From contig NZ_JARZAG010000008.1 of NCBI RefSeq assembly GCF_029892155.1, forward strand, positions 186,001 through 250,000: 64,000 nt of DNA, read 5' to 3'. This document shows, in pieces, positions 24,634 through 33,177 of this stretch. The notes under the pieces are model-generated. The model was given only the letters and a program-made list of their open reading frames with translations, ran no database searches and was not told where the DNA came from. The stretch comes from Kitasatospora sp. GAS204B. GTDB taxonomy: Bacteria > Actinomycetota > Actinomycetes > Streptomycetales > Streptomycetaceae. Made by a program: the position numbers and the translations under genes. The number at the start of each line of letters is the position of its first letter. Position 1 is the first letter of the stretch.

Positions 24634-25746
24634 TCACTTCACGGTCGCGTGCGAGACCTCGCAGCCACCCGCGCCACCGTTGCCGTCGTTGCCCCAGGTC
24701 GACTGGACCGCGAACTTGCCGGTGCTCAGGGTGATGTTCTGCGAGGCGCCCTGGCCGGAGGAGATCCAGGCGCACTTGTCGCCGTTCTCGGCGCCCGACG
24801 AGTCGGTCCAACCGCCCGCCGGGTTCTGGTCGGTGATGGTCTCGGCGTACTCGTGGCCGCCGACGATGGTCACACCGTCCAGCGCCCCGGGCGAGTTGAC
24901 GAAGCCCTGGCCGCAGCTCTGGCCCGCGTCCGGGAGGTAGGGCATGTTGGTGAACGCGATGTCACCGTAGGGCGAGGTGGCGGCGCCGCCGGAGAGGGTG
25001 GTGTCGCCGTTGTAGTCGTGCCAGGCGCAGAAGCCCTGGGACTGGTAGTTGTCCGGGTTGGTGCCGGACGGGAAGGTGATCACGTACTGGACGTTGCGGT
25101 TCTTGGCGGCGGTGGTGTTGCCGAAGTGCTTGGCGGCCTTGATCGCCTCCAGGGCGATCTGGTGGCCGTTGGCGGCGCTCGGAACCGCGCTGGTGTCCTC
25201 CCAGACGCCGGCCAGCGCGCCCGTGCTGCCCGGGTGACCCACGTGCGCGGCCCCCGCCGGGCAGCTCTGGGCGCCGGTCGCGATGCCCTGGCAGTACTGG
25301 GTCATGACGCCGGACCAGGCGTCGGTGCTGCTGCCCAGGCCCTTGAAGAAGCCCTGCTGGTCGGGCGCCATCCCGGACTTGTCACCGGCCAGGTGCACCA
25401 GGCCGTGGCTGTCCGTCGAGGCCTTGCCCCACTGGGAGCCCCAGTAGATCACGTAGACCTTGGGGGCACCGGTGGTGACACCGATGCCGTCGATCGCGCC
25501 ACCGTAGTTGAGGTTGTTGGCGTTGGTGGCGGCGGCGTCCGGTGCCGTGACCGCGTGGCCGGTGGCGGGGTCGAGCTTGGGCACCGCGCCGTGACGGTAG
25601 GCGTGCGAGGCCACCGCCGGGGCGGTCTGCGCCTGGGCCAGCCCGCTGCCCGCGAACACCCCGCCGACCAGGGCGAACGAGGAGACCGCGGCGACGGCCG
25701 CGGCCTTGGCGGGACGTGAGGAGAGGGCACCGATGAAGCGTGACAT
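24634..25746 (-). CDS. Secreted protein with HEYAE...TD motif
   Basis: A 370-residue exported protein. The signal peptide is AAAVAAVSSFALVGGVFAGS, cleaved near AQAQ. The mature part has NLNYGGAIDGIGVTTGAPKVYVIYWGSQWG early and, near residue 305, GGHEYAETITDQNPAGGW. That HExxE-x3-D arrangement resembles a zinc-peptidase helix in which the second His is replaced, and similar SHE-AE-TDP strings occur in EXORDIUM-like and other streptomycete secreted proteins. Four or more Cys suggest disulfides. The start at 25746 has GGAAGGAA upstream. Activity is not established; a peptidase is possible. Confidence 0.82.
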   Translation of the reverse strand: MSRFIGALSSRPAKAAAVAAVSSFALVGGVFAGSGLAQAQTAPAVASHAYRHGAVPKLDPATGHAVTAPDAAATNANNLNYGGAIDGIGVTTGAPKVYVIYWGSQWGKASTDSHGLVHLAGDKSGMAPDQQGFFKGLGSSTDAWSGVMTQYCQGIATGAQSCPAGAAHVGHPGSTGALAGVWEDTSAVPSAANGHQIALEAIKAAKHFGNTTAAKNRNVQYVITFPSGTNPDNYQSQGFCAWHDYNGDTTLSGGAATSPYGDIAFTNMPYLPDAGQSCGQGFVNSPGALDGVTIVGGHEYAETITDQNPAGGWTDSSGAENGDKCAWISSGQGASQNITLSTGKFAVQSTWGNDGNGGAGGCEVSHATVK

Positions 25747-25995
25747 CCTGTGGGGATTCCTTCCGTGCTGTCGCATGGGGGTCGAAAGGCGGACGGGCTG
25801 GCAGGAGCCACGACCCGTCCGTTGCACGGTTCTTCAGAGCGGACGCGGCGAACGCCCGCAGCGAGCCGCCGTGGAGAACGGCGACTCGCTCATGATGACG
25901 TACAGTCAAAATCTTCGCTAGATTTTCGACACACCTTGTCCGCACCGAAACTTTGCGTACCCATGGTGTGACGCGGCGTCAACTCGTGCTGCGCG
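25747..25995. other. Intergenic region between secreted protein and EfeB genes
   Basis: About 250 bases with no gene. An AT-rich patch contains AAAATC-7 bases-GATTTT (25908-25926), a 6-bp inverted repeat that could belong to the promoter of the secreted-protein gene or a regulator site. No recognisable iron box was seen. Confidence 0.5.
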
Positions 25996-27294
25996 TCAGG
26001 TGAGCAGGCCCGCGCCGAACTGGTCGTCCGGGCCCTTGACGCCCGGCAGCGCGAAGAAGTAGCCGCCGCCGGTCGGCGAGATGTAGTCGACCAGCGGCTC
26101 CCCGGCCAGCCGCTGCTGCACGGCCTGGAACTGCCTGGCCACGTCCTGCTGGTAGCAGCAGAAGACCAGCCCGACGTCCAGGTTGCCGTCCAGGTCCAGC
26201 CCCCGCTCGTAGTTGTAGCCGCGGCGCAGGATCAGCTGGTCGGCGGTGGCGGCGGTGCGCGGGTTGGCCAGCCGGATGTGCGCGGTCATCGGGATGATCA
26301 GACCCTGCGGATCCGCCTGGTAGTTCGGCGGGTCGGACTCGGCCGTGCCGTCCAGCGGCGCCCCGGAGTCGCGGCGGCGCCCGATCATCGTCTCCTGCTC
26401 GTGCAGCGAGACCCGGTCCCAGAACTCGACCAGCATCCGGATGATCCGGATCACCTGGTAGGAGCCGCCCTCGACCCAGGCCGGCTCGCCGTTCGCACCG
26501 CCATGGGTCCACAGCACGGCATCGGTGACCTTCGGGTCGGTGGTGTCGGGGTTGGCGATGCCGTCCTTGAACCCCAGCTGGTTGCGCGGCGTGCCGCTCG
26601 GGCGCGGGGCGGCGTGGAACCCGTCGACCTTCCAACTCGGCTGCAGCAGGCCGCGGGTGTGCCGGGTGAGGTCGCGCAGCGCGTGCATCACGGTGTCCCG
26701 CGAGTCGGCGCAGATCTGCAGTGACAGGTCGCCGTGCAACTCCTTGGAGCCGAGCAGGTTGTCGTCGGGGAAGGCCGGCATCTCCACCAGCTGGGCGGGC
26801 TTGCGGTCGGCCAGCCCGTAGCGGGCGTCGAAGAGCGAGGCGCCGACGCCGACCGTGATGGTCAGGCCGTCGCGGGGCAGCACCGGGCCCAGCGTGGCGC
26901 TGTCGGTGGGCGGCGAGGCGAGGTCGGTGGCGGGGACCGGGCCGCCCGCGGTCAGCGTGCGGATCCGCTCGGTCAGGGTGCGCAGCAACTGCTGCAGCCC
27001 GGCCCGGTCGGGCGCGATCACGGTGCACGAGACGAAACTGGCCGCAGCCTGCGGCGGGGTGGTGATGCCCGCCTGGTGCGGCCCGTGGAAGGCGATGGCC
27101 CGGCCCGACGGCCCGGGCGCGGTGGCGGTCGTGTCGTCGGCGCTGGCCGCGTAGGCGCCGGCCAGCGCGCCCGCGCCGAGCGCGGCGCCGACGGTGGCGC
27201 CGCGCAGGAAGGCGCGGCGGCGCAGCGCGGGGGCGGCCGCCGTCATGGGGCACTGGCCGGCGTCGGGAGCGGGGTTGGTGTCAGGCCGGATCAT
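25996..27294 (-). CDS. efeB: Dyp-type peroxidase EfeB, Tat-exported
   Basis: A 432-residue haem peroxidase of the EfeB class. A twin-arginine signal (RRRAFLRGATVGAALGAGALAG) directs folded export. The Dyp motif GFKDGIANPD holds the catalytic Asp, and the distal half has LIIPMTAHIRLANPR with the likely haem-ligand His and NYERGLDLDGNLDVGLVFCCYQQD. In EfeUOB systems this enzyme oxidises ferrous iron or acts on haem outside the cell to support uptake. It overlaps efeO by ATGA, which fixes the start at 27294 and implies co-translation. Confidence 0.93.
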   Translation of the reverse strand: MIRPDTNPAPDAGQCPMTAAAPALRRRAFLRGATVGAALGAGALAGAYAASADDTTATAPGPSGRAIAFHGPHQAGITTPPQAAASFVSCTVIAPDRAGLQQLLRTLTERIRTLTAGGPVPATDLASPPTDSATLGPVLPRDGLTITVGVGASLFDARYGLADRKPAQLVEMPAFPDDNLLGSKELHGDLSLQICADSRDTVMHALRDLTRHTRGLLQPSWKVDGFHAAPRPSGTPRNQLGFKDGIANPDTTDPKVTDAVLWTHGGANGEPAWVEGGSYQVIRIIRMLVEFWDRVSLHEQETMIGRRRDSGAPLDGTAESDPPNYQADPQGLIIPMTAHIRLANPRTAATADQLILRRGYNYERGLDLDGNLDVGLVFCCYQQDVARQFQAVQQRLAGEPLVDYISPTGGGYFFALPGVKGPDDQFGAGLLT

Positions 27295-28544
27295 GCGTGG
27301 TTCCTCGGGGTCAGCAGGTTCGGCAGGACGGCCAGTTGTTCGAGGAGTGCGCCGAGATCGCCGTCCAGGTGCAGACGTTGAGCGGCAGTGAGGGCGGTGA
27401 CGGGCGTCCAGGAGCCGTTCGCGGCCCTGGCGGCCGTCACCTCGGCGTCGAAAGCCGGGAGTTCCCTGGTCAGCTGCGCCAGCAGACTCGGGTCGCGCGG
27501 CTGGATCACCGGAGCGAGCACGCTGAGCACCTCCTCGGTGCCCTGGATGTTGGCGTCCAGCGTGGCCAGGGTGGTGCCGCTGCCGTAGTCGGCGATGCCG
27601 GTCAGCTGCGACTGCAGCGCGTTTTCCAGGATCTCGTGGGCGCGCAGCGGCAGGTCACCCGGATCGGTGTCCTCGCTGGGGAAGTCGTCGATCAGACTAC
27701 TGGCATCGCTCACCAACTGCTGGCTGAGCGGCCGTAGTTGATCGGCACTGCGGCCGTGCCACAGGCCCCGCTCCAGGGCGAAGAAGCCGGTCCAACTCGG
27801 CATGTCGACCCCCTGCGGCAGGCCGTTGGCCAGACCGTTGAGCGAGTCGTCGTAGTCGCCGAAGGAGTGGTAGGCGGCGCCGAGCCGCTCGTAGTCCAGG
27901 TGTGCGGCGAGCCAGTCGGTGCGCGCCGCCGCGAGGTCACCGTGGGCCAGGTCGGCGTCCAGGGCCTGGGCGGCGGCCAGGAGTTTCGGCAGCGCCGCCT
28001 CGACGTAGGAGCGGTAGGCGTTGACCGGCGCGGTCAACTCCTTGTCGTTCATCGGCAGATAGCCGGCCACCGCGCCGCTCGCCGTGCCGTTGACCTGGAT
28101 CGGGGTCGTGGTCCGCACCGGACCGCTGGAGAAGACGCACCGGATGGCGTACCGGCCACCGGTCAGCGTGGTGGCCAGCGGCAGCGTCTTGCCCGGGCCG
28201 AGCCAGGGGATCTCGGCGTAGGCCAGGCCCGCGTCGGCGGAGGTGAGGTAGACCGTCGCGTACACGTTGGAGGCGTTGGCGACGGTGAACGAGACGCGCC
28301 CCGCCGGCAGTTGACCGGGAGGCCTGCCGCAGCCGGCGGTGTCGATCCGCAGCGTGCCGCCGGGCGGGGCCGCCGGGGCACCGGCGGACGGCGCGGAGCC
28401 GATCAGGGCGGCGGCGGCCAGGACCAGCAGGCCGACCGAAGCGGTGCGCAGCGGCCGTCGACGAACGGCTCCCGCGCGCGGTCTCGGCTCCGGCGGGACG
28501 GCGGACTGCTGCACGGCGGGCTGCTGGCCGGCGGGCTGCGGCAT
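27291..28544 (-). CDS. efeO: EfeO iron-uptake protein (cupredoxin plus M75 domain)
   Basis: A 417-residue exported protein. A basic N-terminus and membrane segment (ASVGLLVLAAAALIGSAPSAG) lead to a cupredoxin-like domain (VSFTVANASNVYATVYL) and then a C-terminal M75/imelysin-like helical domain with the metal motif RAHEILENAL and GFFALERGLWHG. EfeO is the periplasm-side iron-binding partner of the EfeU permease and EfeB. GAAGGAG precedes the start. No EfeU gene is adjacent: the next gene upstream on this strand is a phosphoesterase behind a strong hairpin. Confidence 0.92.
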   Translation of the reverse strand: MPQPAGQQPAVQQSAVPPEPRPRAGAVRRRPLRTASVGLLVLAAAALIGSAPSAGAPAAPPGGTLRIDTAGCGRPPGQLPAGRVSFTVANASNVYATVYLTSADAGLAYAEIPWLGPGKTLPLATTLTGGRYAIRCVFSSGPVRTTTPIQVNGTASGAVAGYLPMNDKELTAPVNAYRSYVEAALPKLLAAAQALDADLAHGDLAAARTDWLAAHLDYERLGAAYHSFGDYDDSLNGLANGLPQGVDMPSWTGFFALERGLWHGRSADQLRPLSQQLVSDASSLIDDFPSEDTDPGDLPLRAHEILENALQSQLTGIADYGSGTTLATLDANIQGTEEVLSVLAPVIQPRDPSLLAQLTRELPAFDAEVTAARAANGSWTPVTALTAAQRLHLDGDLGALLEQLAVLPNLLTPRNHA

Positions 28545-28579
28545 GGCGGGAGCGCTCCTTCCGGTCGGATCGACTGCCT

Positions 28580-28615
28580 CCCGGTCGCGCGCACGCGCGG
28601 GTGCGCGCGACCGGG
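28580..28615. terminator. Perfect 15-bp hairpin between phosphoesterase and efeO
   Basis: CCCGGTCGCGCGCAC and GTGCGCGCGACCGGG flank a 6-base loop. It follows the minus-strand phosphoesterase gene and lies just upstream of efeO, so it separates the two transcripts or forms part of the efeO leader. Confidence 0.75.
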
Positions 28616-28655
28616 GCTGCGAGAGTTTCCTGCTGGTGCGGATTCTGACGGGTCG

Positions 28656-29531
28656 TCAGCTCCAGATGTCGGTGATCGGCGCGGCGGTGGCGCTGCTGCC
28701 GACCTTGTTCAGCCCGTACATCTGCTCCAGGGTGGCGAGCAGGTTGTAGTGGTTGATGGTCTCGCTGTACTGGCCCGGCGTGACGCCCGCGCCGACCACG
28801 ATGGTGGGAATCTGGTTGCTCTCGGTGTAGTCGTCCTCGTCCCAGGTGACGATCAGCAGGCTGTTGTTCTGTTGCGCCCAAGTCGCGTAGCTCGACAGGT
28901 TGCTCTGCAGCCAGCTGTCGCCCTGCGCGATGCTGCCGTCGTGCATGTCGTCGTTCAGGTTCGGGATCACGAACGACACGGTGGGCAACGTGCTGTAGTC
29001 GCTCGGGAAGGCGGAGAACGGCTGCTGGTCGGCGGTGGGGATGTTGCCGAAGTTGGCCCACGGCGCGTGCTTGCGGGCGTAACCGCCCGAGGTGCACTTG
29101 GTGGAGCCGACCGAGGGCAGGTCCTCCGAGTAGCCCGTGAAGGTCTGGCCGGCGGCCAGCAGTTCGGAGCCCAGGTTGTCCGCGTTGCCCTCCTTGACCG
29201 GGCAGGCGTCGGAGCTGAGGCCGAAGGTGCTGCCGCCGAAGAGCGCCATGTAGTTCGGCTCGCTGGGGTGCGAGACGCCGAACGAGGAGGTCATCAGGGC
29301 GCCCTGACCGGCCAGCGAGTTGATGTAGGGGGCATCGGCGGTGTCGCCGATGATGTCGTCGTAGGAGTGGTTCTCCTCCACCACGACCACCACGTGCGCG
29401 GGGGTGGGGACGGTACCGGCCGCTGCCGGGGCGGCGACGGCGGAGCTGCCGGTGGAGAGGGCGGCGGAGAGCGAGACGGCAGCCGTCAGAGCGGCGGCGC
29501 ACAGTCCGGCGAGACGCGACCTCGAACGCAT
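28656..29531 (-). CDS. Secreted phosphoesterase family protein
   Basis: A 291-residue exported protein. The signal peptide (RLAGLCAAALTAAVSLSAALS) starts at the ATG at 29531, which has CTGGAG upstream. The core matches the phospholipase C/acid-phosphatase phosphoesterase family: HVVVVVEENHSYDDIIG with the metal-binding Glu-Asn, FGVSHPSEPNYMALFGG, and IVTWDEDDY with the acidic metal ligands. It probably cleaves phosphate mono- or diesters outside the cell. It stands as a single gene with its own terminator. Confidence 0.87.
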   Translation of the reverse strand: MRSRSRLAGLCAAALTAAVSLSAALSTGSSAVAAPAAAGTVPTPAHVVVVVEENHSYDDIIGDTADAPYINSLAGQGALMTSSFGVSHPSEPNYMALFGGSTFGLSSDACPVKEGNADNLGSELLAAGQTFTGYSEDLPSVGSTKCTSGGYARKHAPWANFGNIPTADQQPFSAFPSDYSTLPTVSFVIPNLNDDMHDGSIAQGDSWLQSNLSSYATWAQQNNSLLIVTWDEDDYTESNQIPTIVVGAGVTPGQYSETINHYNLLATLEQMYGLNKVGSSATAAPITDIWS

Positions 29532-30059
29532 GGGGACTCCAGGAATTCCGGAACAGCACGAGCCCGGCCCGGTTGGCCGGCTCACGGAGGAGGTGCGGGG
29601 CACGAGCGTAGGGGCCGTGGACGGGTGGGGGTTGTCCATGGCCTGTCAAAAGGATGAACTCCATGACATGAGCTGGCAATGTCCCTGACACCAACCGTCA
29701 AGCCCGGCCAACGGAAAGTGCTGGGAGTGCCTGGGCACAGCACTCGTCGCACGCCGCGACCACGAGGCCCTCGGGATCCACCCCAGCATCCCGGCTGACG
29801 GGTCGTCGGCCATCTGCCGGGACGACGTCACGGGCGACCTGATGATTCGGTCGTGAGCGGACGAAGCTGCCACGAGAGGGGACCAGGCCGATATGAGGAC
29901 CGGCGACCGGTTGGGCCGGTTGAACCCCGCACCCGTCCGGGTGAAGCACTGGCGGTTATGGCGGGGCACAGCAAACCGGGTGTCCTGGGCGTGTGATCGT
30001 CCTGTCCGTCGGGCCGGTACGGCCCGGTCACCCCTGTCCCCCAGAAACTGGAGTCCGCT
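29532..30059. other. Long intergenic region without a convincing gene
   Basis: About 530 bases. Open frames exist on both strands, one of 83 codons on the minus strand at 29698-29949 with two adjacent Cys near its end, but none shows a recognisable domain, a clear ribosome-binding site or continuity with neighbours. It may hold remnants of a lost gene and the promoter of the lectin-like gene at 30060. Confidence 0.4.
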
Positions 30060-30515
30060 GTGAAGCGTGTCCGTTCTCTGCTGTGCCTTGCCGGGTCCGC
30101 TGTTGCGGTCGTGGCACTGACCTCGCCCGCCCAAGCCGTCGACAACGGCAGCTACCTCATCCGCGACCTCAACACCGGCAGGTGCCTGGCCCCCGCCGAC
30201 GACGATGCGATCACCCCGGCCGCGCTCGGGGACTGCACCCCGTGGAAGGTGACCAACCGGGGCGACGGTACCGTCCAGATCGCCAAGCCCGGCAACTCGA
30301 GCCGCTGTCTCGCCAGCTTCCCGCCCGATGTGGTCGTGGGCGCCTGTGATCGACTCCCCTACCAGCGCTGGGTGATCCAGGCCCCCGGTCCCAGAATCCC
30401 CACTACCATCCGCAATGCCGACCGCGACGGCTGTGTGACCGTCGACAACCCCAACTCTCCCGCCTTCCTCGGCTACTGCTTCGAGCGGACCTGGATCCTG
30501 GAGTCCGCCGGCTAG
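30060..30515 (+). CDS. Small secreted ricin-type (beta-trefoil) lectin-like protein
   Basis: A 151-residue exported protein. The signal peptide ends at SPAQA-VDNG. The mature part looks like a single ricin-type trefoil: GSYLIRDLNTGRCLAPADDD, WKVTNRGDGTVQIAKPGNSSRCLAS, then PYQRWVIQ, the QxW-like repeat mark. It would bind carbohydrate outside the cell; no catalytic domain is attached. The GTG start has CTGGAG eight bases upstream. A long hairpin follows. Confidence 0.82.
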   Translation: MKRVRSLLCLAGSAVAVVALTSPAQAVDNGSYLIRDLNTGRCLAPADDDAITPAALGDCTPWKVTNRGDGTVQIAKPGNSSRCLASFPPDVVVGACDRLPYQRWVIQAPGPRIPTTIRNADRDGCVTVDNPNSPAFLGYCFERTWILESAG

Positions 30516-30592
30516 ACCAGGGCATCCGGAAGGCAGGCCGTCGAGAGCGGAGTTCCTTCGATCGCCTACCATCCCCGCGACGCATGGGTGAT

Positions 30593-30636
30593 GCCCGGGG
30601 GCCCCGACCGGAAGCCGCCGGTCGGGGTCTCCGGGC
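30593..30636. terminator. Long bidirectional hairpin
   Basis: 19-bp arms (GCCCGGGGGCCCCGACCGG and partner, two mismatches) around a 6-base loop, between the lectin-like gene and the convergent GNAT gene. Confidence 0.85.
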
Positions 30637-30658
30637 TTGCGCGGCTCGGGGCTCTCCG

Positions 30659-31231
30659 CTAGAGCGCGGCCGACGACCGAGCGGAGGCCTCCGAGGACCA
30701 CACGCCCATCCACTGCTCGGCGCCCCACGCCTCGAACAGCTTCACCTCGGTGAACCCCAGCTTCGCCGCGAGGCGCATCCCACGGTCGTTGGCGGTCTGG
30801 GTGGCGAGCACCACCGGCTCGCCGGGTCGCGCGTCGGCGAACCAGCCGAGCACCGCCGCGCACGCCTCGGCGGCGTACCCGCGTCCCCACGCCTGTGGCA
30901 GGAACAGGTAGCCGAGCTCGGCCTCCCCCGCATCCCGACTGACCTGACTCCGCTGCTCCGCGTCAGGCTGCTTGAGCTCGACGGTGCCGATCATCGCTCC
31001 GTCCAGCTCGACCACGAAGAGGCCGGGGCGCTTCTCGGGCGTCTCGGGCAACGCGCGCTCGAGCTCATCACGCGCCTGCGGGCCGCCCAGGTAGGCGTTC
31101 ACCTCCGGCGAGGCGAACAGCTCGATGATCGCCGCGCGGTCCCGAGCCTCGGACTCGCGGAGCACGAGCCGCTCGGTCCTGATCGGGGCAGGCGGCCAGG
31201 CGACGGGGTGCACCGTGATCTCGTCCGACAT
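30659..31231 (-). CDS. GNAT-family N-acetyltransferase
   Basis: A 190-residue RimJ/RimL-like acetyltransferase. It opens with IRTERLVLRESEARDRAAIIELFASPEV. The acetyl-CoA loop lies in ELGYLFLPQAWGRGYAAEACAAVLGWF (a QxxGxGxA-type site), and a late LATQTANDRGMRLAAKLGFTEV follows the family pattern. The substrate is an amine or protein N-terminus and cannot be named. The start at 31231 has AGGAG upstream; an earlier in-frame start lacks one. Confidence 0.9.
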   Translation of the reverse strand: MSDEITVHPVAWPPAPIRTERLVLRESEARDRAAIIELFASPEVNAYLGGPQARDELERALPETPEKRPGLFVVELDGAMIGTVELKQPDAEQRSQVSRDAGEAELGYLFLPQAWGRGYAAEACAAVLGWFADARPGEPVVLATQTANDRGMRLAAKLGFTEVKLFEAWGAEQWMGVWSSEASARSSAAL

Positions 31232-31376
31232 GGAACGGCTCCTGATCCTCTCGGCCACACGGTTCGACCTCGTATGGCCATGGCAGGCAACGACTTCTGA
31301 CGTCGCCACACATCGGGACGCGCTCCGACGAGATGCCAGTTGCATGCGAACGGAAAAGATCCGCCGGCCAGGCCCG

Positions 31377-32120
31377 CTAGGCGTGCAGGCCGCCGTCCAC
31401 GCGCAGGGTCGCGCCGGTGACGTAGCTCGCGCCGGGGCCGGCGAGGTAGGCCACGGCGTCGGCGACGTCCTCCGGGCGGCCCAGGCGGCGCATCGCGATC
31501 GACGGCAGGAGGGCCGCTCCGGCGGCGCGGTCCAGCATGTCGGTGTCGATCGCGCCCAACCGCAGGCTGTTCACGGTGATCCCGCGCGGCCCGAACTCGT
31601 GTGCCCAGGCCCGGCCGTAGGCTTCCATCCCGGCCTTGGTGGCGGCGTAGTCGCCGGCCAGGAGGCCCGCGCTGCGGTCCGCCCCGCCCGAGCTGATCAG
31701 GACGATCCGACCGCCTTCCGGCAGATGCGGGGCGGCCGCGCGGGTCGCGGCCACCACGCCGTGGAGGTTGATCCGGAACTGGCGGGCCATGGCCTCCTCG
31801 TCCCGGTCCGGGTCGGCGAGCGGGCCGGTGAGGAACAGCCCCGCGTTGTGCACCAGGATGTCCAGCCGTCCGAACCCCGCGACGGTGTCCTGGACCAGGC
31901 GCGTCATCTCCTCGGCACTGGCCGCGTCGGCGCGCACTGCCTCGACCCGCACCCCCGACGCGCTCGCCTCCTTGGCGAGCTTCCCGGCCTCGTGCTCGGA
32001 ACTGACGTAGCTGAAGGCGACGTCGGCGCCGTCCTGGGCGAGGCGGCGCACTGTCGCGGCCCCGACCCCGCGCGAGCCACCGGTGACCAGCGCGACGCGG
32101 CCGCTCTGTATCTTCGTCAT
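31377..32120 (-). CDS. SDR-family oxidoreductase
   Basis: A 247-residue NAD(P)-dependent short-chain dehydrogenase. The cofactor loop is TGGSRGVG and the fold motif is HNAG. The active site uses Ser in VLISSGGADRS and Tyr/Lys in DYAATKAG; the C-terminus is SYVTGATLRVDGGLHA. The ATG at 32120 has GGGAG nine bases before. It lies downstream of an HTH regulator on the same strand, 83 bases away, and may be part of its regulon. Substrate unknown. Confidence 0.9.
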   Translation of the reverse strand: MTKIQSGRVALVTGGSRGVGAATVRRLAQDGADVAFSYVSSEHEAGKLAKEASASGVRVEAVRADAASAEEMTRLVQDTVAGFGRLDILVHNAGLFLTGPLADPDRDEEAMARQFRINLHGVVAATRAAAPHLPEGGRIVLISSGGADRSAGLLAGDYAATKAGMEAYGRAWAHEFGPRGITVNSLRLGAIDTDMLDRAAGAALLPSIAMRRLGRPEDVADAVAYLAGPGASYVTGATLRVDGGLHA

Positions 32121-32203
32121 GTCGGATCGCTCCCATGTCGTCGTGATCTTCTGTCCTGGGCGGGCCCCAGCCCGGCACCGTCCCGGCACCGTTCAGGCAG
32201 CCG

Positions 32204-33031
32204 TCACGACACCAGCGAGTCCAGCAGCCGCAGCCGCTCGGCGGAGTCGGAGTCGGGGGCGGCGCCGAGGAAGAGCATCCGCTGGCCGGGGTCGTCGGGC
32301 AGGCGCAGCGACTCCTCGTTCAGCGTCAGGCGTCCGACCAGCGGGTGGTCGTACTGGCGCACCGAGTGCAGACACTCGGCCACCGGGTGAGTGGCCCAGA
32401 TCCGGGCGAACTCCGGGCTCTTGATGCTCAGTTCCCCGATCAGTTCGGCGAGCAGCGGGTCGTCGGGCTGGTCGCCCGTGGCCATCCGCAGGTAGGCCGC
32501 CGTGTTGCGCGCCTCCCGCTCCCAGCCGACGATCAGGTCGCGCATCGTCCGTTCGAGGAACATCTGCTTCGCCATGTTCGGCCGCTGCTCCGGGCTCAGG
32601 CCGTGCAGCGCGAACCCCAGCCGGTTGCCGCCGAGCAGGTCCATCCGGCGGCCGACGACGAGGACGGCCTGCTCGGTGTTGCTCCCGGCCAGCGCGAGCA
32701 CCGAGTCCCGCACCCGCTCCGGCCCGGCATCCCGCCGCGCGACCTGCGCGGGCCACGCCAGACGCAGCAGGTGCAGCCGCTCGCCTTCGTCCAGGCGCAG
32801 CGCGCTCGCGATCGCCTCCATCACCGAGTCGGACAGCTGATGGCTCTCGCCCTGCTCGATCCGGGTGTAGTAGTTCACGCTCATCCCGGCGAGTTGCGCG
32901 ACCTCCTCGCGCCGCAGGCCGGGCACCCGGCGCGGCGTGCCGTAGGTCGGGACGCCGACGTCCACCGGCGACAGGGCCGCCCGGCGGGAGCGCAGGAAGT
33001 CCCCGAGGGCGGTGTTCCGCTGCTCACTCAT
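32204..33031 (-). CDS. HTH regulator with MmyB-like ligand domain
   Basis: A 275-residue transcription factor. The XRE domain (residues about 10-80) contains RVPGLRREEVAQLAGMSVNYYTRIEQGESHQLSDSVMEAIASAL. The C-terminal MmyB-type domain (EQAVLVVGRRMDLLGGNRLGFALHG, YDHPLVGRLTLNEESLRLPDDPGQRMLFLGA) is thought to bind a fatty or hydrophobic ligand in relatives. It is divergent from the NmrA-like gene and precedes an SDR gene; regulators of this kind typically control neighbouring oxidoreductases. Confidence 0.9.
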   Translation of the reverse strand: MSEQRNTALGDFLRSRRAALSPVDVGVPTYGTPRRVPGLRREEVAQLAGMSVNYYTRIEQGESHQLSDSVMEAIASALRLDEGERLHLLRLAWPAQVARRDAGPERVRDSVLALAGSNTEQAVLVVGRRMDLLGGNRLGFALHGLSPEQRPNMAKQMFLERTMRDLIVGWEREARNTAAYLRMATGDQPDDPLLAELIGELSIKSPEFARIWATHPVAECLHSVRQYDHPLVGRLTLNEESLRLPDDPGQRMLFLGAAPDSDSAERLRLLDSLVS

Positions 33032-33077
33032 GGTCACGATCGTCCTCCCCCGCACCGGTTCCCGCCATCCCCTGCCA

Positions 33078-33087
33078 TGGGTACCCA
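33078..33087. promoter_or_regulatory. Palindrome in HTH/NmrA divergent region
   Basis: TGGGTACCCA is a perfect 10-bp palindrome in the 146-base region between the HTH regulator and the NmrA-like gene. It is a candidate operator only by position. Confidence 0.4.
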
Positions 33088-33177
33088 CGACGTGGTGAGG
33101 CACGCGAGTGCCCCTGGGGTCCAATCTCATTGAGGACGTGTTCGACTCGTCAACTCCTCAGGGAAGAGGGACAACTG

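Noticed and set aside
29646..30890. 414-codon minus-strand open frame around the lectin-like gene
   Set aside because: Opposes a gene with a signal peptide and good start; translation is not protein-like.
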